Origin: Hoplostethus atlanticus
Lineage: Eukaryota > Chordata > Actinopteri > Trachichthyiformes > Trachichthyidae
Reading direction: 5' to 3'
Assembly: GCA_034670405.1 (NCBI GenBank)
Contig: JAXDDX010000170.1
Coordinates: forward strand, 821,501-885,500
Length of the DNA stretch: 64,000 nucleotides
The notes beneath the pieces were generated by a model. That model was not told the origin of the DNA, searched no databases, and saw nothing but the letters and a program-made list of their open reading frames with translations. This document shows, in pieces, positions 58,514-64,000 of this stretch; within the stretch, counting starts at the first letter, position 1; every line of letters begins with the position of its first letter. The translations under genes and the position numbers were made by a program.

Positions 58514-61500
58514 GTTAGGTTATGTAGAGTAATGTTGAGCTACACAGTTATATAGTGATATTAGTCATAAAGTTATATTAGGTATATAGTGATATTGGTT
58601 ATAAAATGATATTAGTTATATAGTGGTATTGGTTATATAGAATAATGTTGAGGTATAGTCATAAACACTAATTGACAGCCAGTTTGCCAGCCATCAGCAG
58701 GCATCATATTGAACACCAACCAAAATGTTCAAATCCGGTAATGACATTACAATTTTGGTGATCTAGGAATTTAAGCTTATTCTACAGTTGAACTCACTGG
58801 GAGACTCTGGATAAATGCTAATGATGAAGCTAAGATAAATGCTTAGAGCGTAAGTGTTAATGTTGAGTTAATGCTGACTTCCTTCTCTCTTCAGTCTCAT
58901 AGTGTTGGGGCTGAAGCACTTTGAGGAGACCGTCCTTCCTGACCAGCTCCTCAGTTCCTACCTGGTTTGTAAAAGACACCAGAATCTCCGAAAACATATT
59001 TCTGAGATGTGCAGTCCTAACGCTCCCCAGGACAACGTCATCAAGGTCTGTCTCACTTTGTCTCCACAACAGTTAACAGACTTCATTCCAAAATGCTGTA
59101 AAGCCAATTTTCGAAAAAACACATTAAGTTCATCACTCAATTGTTCCAAATGTAGATAATTTTACAATTTGAGAGCTAACCAATCAGGTTCCATGTCAGC
59201 ACATCGGCTTAGAGGACCATAGTTAATGTCCAGTGTGTTTGTATTTCTTGTATCCTGTGATGGGATGTAGGTTGAGGTTGTAACTTGGAAACCAGCCGCA
59301 AGATGTGAGATCAGCTGTAGAAATTATTTTGCTGTCTGGCCTGAGTATATTATGACATATACTGTATATTACATTAGGCTCCTTGCCTAACACATCTATT
59401 ATGTTGTAGTTTCATCTTAGCGGCTAGATAAATACGGCAGGCAAAGAGAAGGGGTCTGATTGGACAACCCTGTCTGGAAATGCATTCTCAGATAAGTGTT
59501 GTCAGGTGAATTGGAGATTCTACATTGCCGATAGGTGTAAATGTGTGTTAGTTTGTCCTGTGATGAACTAGCAATCTGTCCAAGATGTTTCCCTGCTTTC
59601 CCATCACCCTGAATAGGAAAATGAATGATCTTGCAGGGGGTATGAGGCATGAGGGCACAGTGGGCCTCATTCACAAAACATTTCTTAAATTATTTGTAAA
59701 TTTGTCGTATTTATCTGCGTATGATTCACATGTGGGAAACTTCAATTTGTTCGTACAACAGGTGTATATTTGATGAATGCCAGTCGTTGGTAAATTGGAT
59801 GCGCGTGCCTGTTGAAGCCGGTTTGCAGGTAAACGCTGTTCAACACCGTAAAAGGCTGCAGACTGAAGGGTCGTGTTCAAGTAAACCAGGGAAAAGAGGA
59901 ACTTTGAGGAGTCTGAAATGGAAGTGTTACTCTCATGAGAAAAAAACAACAGAGTTTCCAGAAGCATCAGCAGCGGAGTCACAAGAACTGATAAAAGTAA
60001 AGCATGGCAAGAAATGATTATTTCATCCTATTAGGTATTATTTTTCTACAAGGCCACTGAAACATCTTGTTGGTAAAGAGGTTTGGTGCTACTGTGATTG
60101 ATTCAGCATAAAGAAGAAGGCATCTAAGAGTCTTCCTGCATGTTCCAAACACTCATAGGTTTTGATCATCCCAATTTCTCCTCAACAGACTTTACATAAA
60201 ACATTAGCGCTCTCCTTTACACCATGAATCCCGATGTTTTCCCATCTGGTTTCCCTCCTGATCTCTCTTGATTTGTCTGGCGTCTATTGGGACATGAAGT
60301 TACATTTCATTCATGCCTTCTTAAGTTTATTGGATTCTAGTTTCTACTGTTTCAATTCGGTCTTTGGCTGCCTAAATTCTCTGAATTGTAACGTTTATTT
60401 CAGTTCTAAACTCTCTGTCAGTAGAATAACCTGTTGCTGTTGGTTGCTCCATCGGAAATCCCCAAGGTGTGTTATGTCAAATGTGAATCTTTTCTAGAAC
60501 CACTATGGCTCTAGTTGATTTAGTTGGTTGATTTAGTATTCAGGATAGCTTCATCATCCCTGGGGGTAGTTGGATTAGGGCTTGGCAGTGGTTGTTGGGG
60601 TCTGGTCTGGGGGGTGGTTCTTAGGACCTTGGCTGGTTGTTAGAGCCGAGGGGTAGTTAGGGTTATTGAATCATGTTTTCTGCTTATTCAGGAACTATGA
60701 TCCAGGTTTGATCCAGGACTCTATAATTCTTCAGGTTGTTGTATCTACAGGAAAAATGACAGTGCTTCATTCCATGGTGAGACGTTCAGACAGACAGTCA
60801 GGTGGACTCTTAGTCATACTCTGCTCCCAACCTCCCAGTTTGGTCTTACTGTGACCATTGATTAAGACTGTTACTGACATCAGCACATCATGTTTAATAT
60901 CAGTACTTACCATTCTTCTTCTTTCAGTTGTTCTGTCAGAAGCGAGTGGTCCCCCCGATGCCTGTGGCTTGCAGCAGAGTCCTGCCAGAAGAGCAGTGCC
61001 TTCCAGTGGACAGAGAGATGTCCGCGCTGCCAAACTGGCTCAAGGTCTCATACTAAATAAGTCTTAGGGTGTTTACATATAGGTCTCTTTAAATTAACCA
61101 AATTCAGTTCTCTTTGAGGGTGTTTTCACACTAAGCTCGTTTCAGCCAGTGGACTCGTGAACGCTCCAAACGAACTCGGGAGGTGGTCTGAGGGCTGGTG
61201 TGTTCACTTCAAGTCCGCTTCGCGGTTTCGGTTTTACATATTGTGAACACAAAGTGCTCCGAGGGGTTGTGTGGACGGAGGAGGAGACTACAAGGCTGCT
61301 GGAAATATGGAACAAGGACCACATCAAAGCACAATTACAGATAACATAAAAACACAAAGATCTTCCTTCAGTTCGCTGTAAAAATCAATGTGAGAGGGTT
61401 CCCTTTTTTTGGAGGAAGGAATCCACTTGGCAGATGTGTTGACTGAAATCTACAAGGTTTGACACATTCCTGCAGCAAGATGCCTCACCCCTGTTCGTTA

Positions 61501-64000
61501 AACATCCCTCCAAAATATAGTTACATTTGGAAAAAGGTTGACGTGAAGCTTCTTTTGTGACATTAAAATTACTTTAGGAAGCGTCAGTAGACTATACATA
61601 ACACGTACATATAGTCAGTAACTATACACAGGATCTACATGTAGACAGCACTTGCCTATTTGTTTCTTTAAATAAAAAGTAGCTCATCTTGTTGATCTTT
61701 TACTTCAGCACTGGTTCTGCTCGTTGCTTGTTTAGGAAGGAAATGCACTTATGATTTCTGGTGACTAGTGTTAGTAGTTCTCTTGCCTACCTATGTTGAA
61801 TGCAGTTATTGTAAGTCGCTTTGGATAAAAGCGTCTGCTAAATGACTAATGTAATGACAGTAGACTATACATATCTACATATAGAAAGTAACTATACATA
61901 TCATCTTCATATAGACCGTAGACTATACATATTAGTCTACATACATACTGTTTTCAAAGTAACTATACATTTTATATTAATTATTCTAGTATTATTTCTA
62001 GTATTAATACATTCTTAAATGTTCAGTAGAATTATTTTGTTAGGGTTATGAATAAATAAGTTAAAAATGGCAAATTATACAGCTTTGTTTTTCACTAATA
62101 TTAAGTCCAAATGAAGAGTGAAGGGGAAGTGGACTGAGACCCCGTAAGAGCTGAAGTGAACCCGTTTTGATCATTTGAATACAAAACATAACAGAATAGG
62201 TTTCAATAATGCAATAAAAAAAAAAGAGACTTGAGGCTCTATTTTCATGTATCAAGACACAGGGCAAGGCACAAGTCGGGTGCATGGCACAAGTGGGTGT
62301 GTCCACTATTTTGTTTTTTTGGTGACCAATCAAATCTGCTCATTTCATCCCATTTAAAAGTGGTGCGCTCGCACAATGATGACAATATGATGATATTGAC
62401 AATTTCTTGATGGTTTCACCAAGTCCCAACCGGTACTGCCATAAAACCTTTACCCACGAAGAAACTGATATTCTTGTCCAGGAGGTGCAGAGTCGACACG
62501 GTCGCATTTATGTCCTCAAATAGACCGCCAAGGGCTGATGATGTAAAACCGTCTTGAGAAGAGGTTGGAAATATGTGAATTATTTAAATGTCAAATTTGA
62601 TGATTTTCCATTTATTTGTACACAGCATGAATTAGAGTAGCTTCACCTACAGCGCACAAGGAGGCGCTGCACAGCCTCCTCAGACAACACAATATAAGAG
62701 ATCCACCTTCTGCTCTCACTATCACATACTACGTATCTCCTACAGGCTGGGACCAACGAAGAAGAAACTATGTCAATATGATCAGAGGAAAGATGATAAT
62801 AGAAAAAAGAATAATATGTCGGGCTGGTTTACCAGTATCATACAGAATATGGAGTGTTCCTTCTCCCTGACCACCTCCTGAGTCTCAGTTTGGTTATTTC
62901 AGAGAGACAGCGATTTTTTTTGGTGTGTTCACATATGCTCCTAAAATTGTCTGATACTAGCAGTAGATGGTCTGGACTGGTCGGTCTGCTTTAAGCTTTA
63001 TATGGCTTGATTGACTCCCATGGTTGTGAATGGTTGTGGTTTGATCTCTTCTCATCTCCAGAAGAGTCAGCATATCATCCAGAAGACCAAGCTTGCATCC
63101 AGCCAACTGCCCTGCTACCCTCTCTTCCTACCTAGGGCTTGCACCCTGCGCCTCCACCCCTCTCTGCCCTCCAAATCAATACCCCAAACCATGCCGAGAC
63201 TCAATCGCATCTTTACCTTGGCCCATACTGCCTCACTACCACCACTAGCCAAAGCCCCGGGAGACAGACAGCAAATAGGGTACAGAGCCCATGTGCCGGG
63301 ACCCTTCCCCTCACAGGGTGTCATCCTGTTAGCCAAGACCCCCAGTACTCCGATCCAAGGGGCCCTGCCATTGGGTGAGCCACCTGCTCATGGGACAGTA
63401 TCATTGGCTGCTGTGTGTCCAGTCTCTGCTCACCTGCTGTGTAGCAACTCTACCTCCCAGTCCACCCTTACTGCAGCACCACCCATTGGCCAGACGAGGG
63501 TCCCAACATTTACCAAGCAGACCGTTTCTAGGCAACCAGACAAACCCTATAGATGTTGTTCGATCTTCCCTATCACCCCACCCAGACTCCTTCTACCAGC
63601 CCTGCCCCTCTCCTACGAGTCCTCTCAGTCCAACCCAGACCAGCCAGTGTTTGATAGACCAAGTGTCATAATGCCCAGTGCTTCTAGCGCCAAGAAGCCA
63701 GACTACATCCTGGTTCAGATGCTGTGCACACCCAGAACCAATCAGGTACCCAATGTCAGGCGGAGCTCTGAGGAGCAGTTCCACAGACTAGTAGAGGAGC
63801 TGAGGGAGGAGAAGGAGGAGTCCTCTGGAAACCCCTGCTCCAGTTTGGACAGCCAAGCAGACGAGGTGAAGAAAAAGATGGAGCGAGGGGAGGACGAGAG
63901 GAGACAGGAGGGGAAGATTCTTAGGAAGGAGGGTGAGGAGTCAGTGAAGGGGGAGAGAGGAGAGGAGCTGATGGAGTTGGAAAGTTTAGCATCAACATCA
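39817..64000 (+). CDS. gon4l: gon4l (GON-4-like nuclear regulator), 5' part of gene, runs off the window
   Basis: Nineteen coding exons with compatible phases give 1049 codons without a stop, and the last exon is open at base 64000. The identity is recognised from [20 protein letters not shown] then [20 protein letters not shown], from [20 protein letters not shown], from [20 protein letters not shown], from [20 protein letters not shown] and from [18 protein letters not shown]4L is a nuclear, acidic transcriptional co-regulator (the zebrafish orthologue is called ugly duckling, needed for embryonic growth and blood). Its paired amphipathic helix repeats and SANT domain lie further downstream and would be outside this window. 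Acidic stretches ([20 protein letters not shown]) fit the family. Introns are rich in minisatellites, and one of 9 kb holds an L1. Confidence 0.93.
40175..40502. repeat. 38-bp minisatellite, about nine copies
   Basis: The unit is TTGATGGTACACTATGTAGC followed by TGACATGTTTAATTGGAC. Variants have GATTGTACAGTATG or GCAGACATG. It is in the gon4l intron before exon 3. Confidence 0.93.
40610..40779 (+). CDS. gon4l: gon4l exon, residues 42-98
   Basis: Acceptor CCTGTGGTCAG, donor CTCCAT before GTGAGT; phase 1 in, 0 out. It encodes the conserved block [20 protein letters not shown] followed by [14 protein letters not shown]. Confidence 0.9.
40845..40990. mobile_element. Partial MITE-like repeat
   Basis: AGCAGTGGTTCTCAATCCTG, GTCCTGCAGGTTTTCTACCC and GGCTGGCATGAAAACCAGCA resemble a common teleost hAT-derived repeat. 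Only the left end (CAGTGGTTCTCAA) is clear. Confidence 0.5.
41330..41404 (+). CDS. gon4l: gon4l exon, residues 99-123
   Basis: Acceptor TTCTTTCCTCAG, donor ATGTTT before GTGAGT; phase 0 in and out. It encodes [20 protein letters not shown] followed by DLPMF, one of the best conserved segments of the family. Confidence 0.92.
41513..41563 (+). CDS. gon4l: gon4l exon, residues 124-140
   Basis: Acceptor GGTCTTCACCAG, donor GGAGAG before GTAAAA; phase 0 in and out. It encodes [17 protein letters not shown]. Confidence 0.9.
41667..41711 (+). CDS. gon4l: gon4l exon, residues 141-155
   Basis: Acceptor TCTGGATCCAG, donor GCAAAG before GTATAG; phase 0 in and out. It encodes [15 protein letters not shown]. 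Confidence 0.88.
41743..41940. repeat. 46-bp tandem repeat, about four copies
   Basis: The unit TGTAATGTTCTTGTGGCTGA, GAGGAAGACAGGTTTCTTCC, TGTCAC starts at 41751, 41797, 41843 and 41889. It fills most of a short gon4l intron. Confidence 0.93.
41958..42056 (+). CDS. gon4l: gon4l exon, residues 156-188 (acidic)
   Basis: Acceptor CTGTCCTCTAG, donor GAGGAG before GTAAGG; phase 0 in and out. It encodes [20 protein letters not shown] followed by [13 protein letters not shown]. The acidic tract is characteristic of GON4L. Confidence 0.92.
42235..42895. repeat. 23-bp minisatellite containing TTAGGG, about 27 copies
   Basis: The unit is CTGGTGTCACTGGGTTAGGG followed by TCA or TTA. Most units therefore contain GGGTTAGGGT, one telomere-like hexamer each. 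It lies in the gon4l intron before the exon at 43231. Confidence 0.93.
43231..43332 (+). CDS. gon4l: gon4l exon, residues 189-222
   Basis: Acceptor TTTCCTGTGTGTAG, donor TCCCAG before GTACCC; phase 0 in and out. It encodes [20 protein letters not shown] then [14 protein letters not shown]. Confidence 0.9.
43508..43669 (+). CDS. gon4l: gon4l exon, residues 223-276
   Basis: Acceptor ACCTGTTGTTTAG, donor TACCAG before GTAAAC; phase 0 in and out. It ends with the conserved segment [20 protein letters not shown] followed by RHSYQ. Confidence 0.9.
43670..43870. repeat. Degenerate repeat derived from the exon's 3' splice border
   Basis: CTACCAGGTAAAC-like and CTCCTCCTYCCTAACC units recur at 43662, 43706, 43745, 43793 and 43856. 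The donor region CAGGTAAAC is thereby copied several times downstream of the true donor. Confidence 0.6.
44287..44500 (+). CDS. gon4l: gon4l exon, residues 277-347
   Basis: Acceptor TCTGTCTCTCACAG, donor AATGAAG before GTCAGG; phase 0 in, 1 out. It encodes [33 protein letters not shown] and [14 protein letters not shown]. Confidence 0.92.
45182..47231 (-). pseudogene. L1 ORF2 reverse-transcriptase C-terminal half and C-terminal domain
   Basis: After the nested elements the frame resumes with [20 protein letters not shown] and [20 protein letters not shown]. The catalytic FADD box follows at about 46860 ([15 protein letters not shown]). Next come [32 protein letters not shown] and [20 protein letters not shown], typical of the L1 thumb and C-terminal region. 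Frame breaks are near 46900, 46600 and 45510. Confidence 0.9.
47232..48137. mobile_element. Harbinger-like non-autonomous element nested in L1
   Basis: The ends AGCCCCATTCGGACGGGA and TCCCGTCCGAATGGGGCT are inverted over at least 23 bases. TAA flanks both sides (47229-47231 and 48138-48140), the duplication expected for PIF/Harbinger. The GGACGGGATTAAAAT motif of the ends recurs inside at 47317, 47934 (variant) and 48051. A 63-codon minus-strand frame at 47643-47834 with an Arg-rich end ([15 protein letters not shown]) might be a remnant of a nuclease N-terminus; this is a guess. Confidence 0.75.
48141..49878. mobile_element. TTAA-flanked (Kolobok/piggyBac-like) non-autonomous element nested in L1
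   Basis: The right end reads CATAATATGGGACCT before TTAA (49879-49882), and the left end AGGGGGGGTATTGTACTC follows TTAA (48137-48140). The terminal A/TAAAGG and GGGACCTTTA sequences are inverted over a few bases. L1 reverse-transcriptase sequence is continuous once this and the adjacent element are removed. No transposase was recognised. Confidence 0.65.
48301..48388. repeat. Perfect 35-bp inverted repeat with 18-bp loop
   Basis: The left arm 48301-48335 (GCGTGTAGGTTGTATGTAAT, GAGCACTGCTCTGAT) is exactly complementary to 48354-48388, with loop CACGGCATGAGGCGGCCA. It lies within the TTAA-flanked element. Confidence 0.96.
49883..50815 (-). pseudogene. L1 ORF2 linker and reverse-transcriptase N-terminal half
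   Basis: Linker sequence ([18 protein letters not shown]) is followed by [58 protein letters not shown] and [17 protein letters not shown]. It stops at the insertion boundary at 49882 and resumes at 47231. Confidence 0.9.
50863..51579 (-). pseudogene. L1 ORF2 endonuclease domain
   Basis: The minus strand opens [20 protein letters not shown] and shows APE-type endonuclease motifs: [23 protein letters not shown] and [10 protein letters not shown], with DLSDHSPV at the end. The catalytic Asn, Glu, Asp and Ser-Asp-His residues appear intact. A frameshift follows at about 50860. Confidence 0.9.
52036..53070 (-). pseudogene. L1 ORF1 (nucleic-acid-binding protein), frameshifted
   Basis: The minus strand opens [20 protein letters not shown] and passes through a coiled coil ([27 protein letters not shown]). 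An RNA-binding domain follows, with [20 protein letters not shown] and [10 protein letters not shown], then a C-terminal domain ([30 protein letters not shown]). The order coiled coil, RRM and C-terminal domain is that of L1 ORF1p. Breaks occur near 52790 and 52460. Confidence 0.88.
53246..53276. repeat. (TTCTA)n microsatellite at the L1 5' border
   Basis: TTCTA units follow the candidate right target duplication of the L1. Confidence 0.8.
53583..53684 (+). CDS. gon4l: gon4l exon, residues 348-381
   Basis: Acceptor TTTCTTCTCTCAG, donor ATCACCA before GTACGT; phase 1 in and out. It encodes [20 protein letters not shown] then [14 protein letters not shown]. The preceding intron (44501-53582) is 9.1 kb because of the L1. 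Confidence 0.92.
54050..54290. repeat. CT-rich minisatellite (CCTTCTGTCCCCTCCTTGTG)n
   Basis: Imperfect units of TCTGTCCCCTCCT and TTGTGTTTCCCTCTG lie in the polypyrimidine-rich 3' part of the intron before the exon at 54314. Artefact frames arise on both strands. Confidence 0.88.
54314..54354 (+). CDS. gon4l: gon4l exon, residues 382-395
   Basis: Acceptor TTCTCTTTCAG, donor GATACT before GTGAGT; phase 1 in, 0 out. This 41-bp exon encodes [13 protein letters not shown]. Confidence 0.88.
54362..55170. repeat. 18-19-bp minisatellite, about 40 copies
   Basis: The unit ACTAGCCTGGTCAGGGTT alternates with ACTAGCCTGGTCAGCATTT and AACTATCCTGG variants. A short unrelated insert (54450-54555: TTCAAGAGTTGTATTGGCCA and following) interrupts it near the start. 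It lies in the gon4l intron before 55480. Confidence 0.93.
55480..55565 (+). CDS. gon4l: gon4l exon, residues 396-423
   Basis: Acceptor GCTATCTCTTCAG, donor TTTACG before GTAACA; phase 0 in, 2 out. It encodes [20 protein letters not shown] then KFNVPQALR. Confidence 0.9.
55568..55617. repeat. (CA)n microsatellite next to a splice donor
   Basis: A run of about 24 CA dinucleotides starts three bases after the donor GTAACA. Confidence 0.95.
55804..56592. mobile_element. hAT element, 789 bp, with BED-finger remnant
   Basis: The ends TAGGGCTGTCAAACGATGG and GGCCAATGTTGACAGCCCTA are inverted. The exact 8-bp direct repeat CCATTTTC occurs at 55796-55803 and 56593-56600. Subterminal ATTCGAAT motifs occur on both sides. 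It retains the first coding segment of its transposase (56130-56288). Confidence 0.95.
56130..56288 (+). pseudogene. Truncated hAT transposase: BED-type zinc finger start
   Basis: The frame opens [20 protein letters not shown] and continues [20 protein letters not shown] then [10 protein letters not shown] to TAA at 56286. The W-K-Y-F spacing and the C-x-x-C pair fit the first half of a BED zinc finger as in ZBED/hAT transposases. The His half and the whole catalytic domain are missing. Confidence 0.82.
57134..57371 (+). CDS. gon4l: gon4l exon, residues 424-503
   Basis: Acceptor TTGTTTCCCCTAG, donor CAGCAG before GTAGAC; phase 2 in, 0 out. It encodes [20 protein letters not shown], then [20 protein letters not shown] and LQLQQQVQQ. 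Confidence 0.92.
57578..57664 (+). CDS. gon4l: gon4l exon, residues 504-532
   Basis: Acceptor CTATCTCTTTCAG, donor TACCTT before GTCAGT; phase 0 in and out. It encodes [20 protein letters not shown] then EACITKQYL. The donor is followed by a short tandem repeat (ACCATAACATCACCAAATAG). Confidence 0.88.
57811..58003 (+). CDS. gon4l: gon4l exon, residues 533-596
   Basis: Acceptor CTGCTCCTTCCAG, donor ACCAGCA before GTAAGG; phase 0 in, 1 out. It encodes [34 protein letters not shown] and [11 protein letters not shown]. Confidence 0.9.
58326..58476 (+). CDS. gon4l: gon4l exon, residues 597-646
   Basis: Acceptor CCACGTGTGTGTAG, donor AGGACTG before GTACTA; phase 1 in, 2 out. It encodes [40 protein letters not shown] and RTIYTSGED. 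(GT)n precedes the acceptor and (AC)n follows the donor. Confidence 0.88.
58895..59045 (+). CDS. gon4l: gon4l exon, residues 647-697
   Basis: Acceptor CTTCTCTCTTCAG, donor ATCAAG before GTCTGT; phase 2 in, 0 out. It encodes [20 protein letters not shown] then [20 protein letters not shown] and [10 protein letters not shown], aligning with the human [11 protein letters not shown] segment. Confidence 0.92.
59046..60927. other. gon4l intron, no recognised gene
   Basis: Two short methionine-initiated frames (59721-60017 and 60234-60497) show no family resemblance and no splice context. The stretch 60595-60660 is GGTTGTTRGGG-rich. No clear element ends were seen. Confidence 0.4.
60928..61044 (+). 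CDS. gon4l: gon4l exon, residues 698-736
   Basis: Acceptor TTCTTCTTTCAG, donor CTCAAG before GTCTCA; phase 0 in and out. It encodes [39 protein letters not shown], which aligns in length with the corresponding human segment ending LPFWLK. Confidence 0.9.
61069..61320. mobile_element. Unclassified MITE-like sequence
   Basis: GTTTTCACACTAAGCTCGTT, GTCCGCTTCGCGGTTTCGGT and GTGTGGACGGAGGAGG resemble teleost MITEs, but no ends or target duplication can be placed. Confidence 0.3.
61722..61856 (+). mobile_element. LINE 3' tail fragment in gon4l intron
   Basis: GCTTGTTTAGGAAGGAAATG, CTTGCCTACCTATGTTGAAT and GTCGCTTTGGATAAAAGCGT match the 3' UTR and tail of the LINE copy at 19440-19966, ending in CTAATGTAATG. 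Confidence 0.85.
61857..63061. other. Rest of the last gon4l intron in the window
   Basis: No gene is seen. Short ACTATACAT repeats occur at about 61864-61965. A stretch at 62230-62340 (AGGCTCTATTTTCATGTATC, GCATGGCACAAGTGGGTGTG) resembles a teleost MITE without clear ends. Confidence 0.35.
63062..64000 (+). CDS. gon4l: gon4l large exon, residues 737-1049 and beyond, open at window end
   Basis: Acceptor CTTCTCATCTCCAG, phase 0. The frame stays open for 313 codons to base 64000. It encodes [20 protein letters not shown] then [18 protein letters not shown], a proline/serine-rich region, and a charged region ([28 protein letters not shown]). [16 protein letters not shown] corresponds to the human YPLLLPKGVVLKL segment. 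The rest of the protein lies outside the window. Confidence 0.88.

Overview
The window is vertebrate DNA, almost certainly from a ray-finned (teleost) fish. It has spliced genes with GT-AG introns, many microsatellites and minisatellites, and a teleost mix of mobile elements: L1, L2/CR1-like and Rex/Babar-like LINEs, a DIRS-type tyrosine-recombinase retroelement, tRNA-derived SINEs, many hAT elements, PIF/Harbinger elements and a TTAA-type element. No prokaryotic gene organisation is present. No database could be searched, so gene names rest on recognised protein sequence.

Genes, all on the + strand. (1) tmem79 (mattrin) is complete, with four coding exons between 6792 and 10473 encoding 392 aa and a possible non-coding exon at 4981-5088. 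(2) A small unrecognised gene is predicted from four phase-compatible exons (12492-12579, 23120-23275, 24830-24946, 25040-25089), ending in a stop codon 93 bases before an AATAAA signal. Its first intron would be 10.5 kb and is full of transposons. (3) gon4l (GON-4-like; ugly duckling in zebrafish) runs from a duplicated leader exon at about 38 kb through nineteen coding exons (39817 to the window edge), giving 1049 codons and still open at base 64000. All exon phases match.

Layout. 1-4980: minisatellites and repeats. 4981-11700: tmem79, with a 1.4-kb hAT in intron 3. 11199-11389: SINE with a 15-bp target duplication. 12.5-25.1 kb: the small gene, its first intron holding an L2 fragment split by a hAT MITE, a 1.6-kb hAT, a long antisense L2, a LINE 3' end, and two nested Harbinger copies. 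25.3-37.8 kb: intergenic repeats, including a DIRS element split by a hAT that itself contains another hAT and a LINE end, an L2 split by a hAT, and a Rex/Babar-like LINE split by another LINE and a hAT. 38.0-64.0 kb: gon4l, with a 330-bp tandem duplication over its leader exon, a 9-kb intron holding an antisense L1 (itself split by two DNA elements), and several minisatellites.

The main observations are the nested insertions, whose relative ages can be read directly from target-site duplications, the filled and empty hAT sites side by side in the gon4l leader duplication, and the unrecognised four-exon gene. I found no CRISPR array, operon or clearly new enzymatic system.
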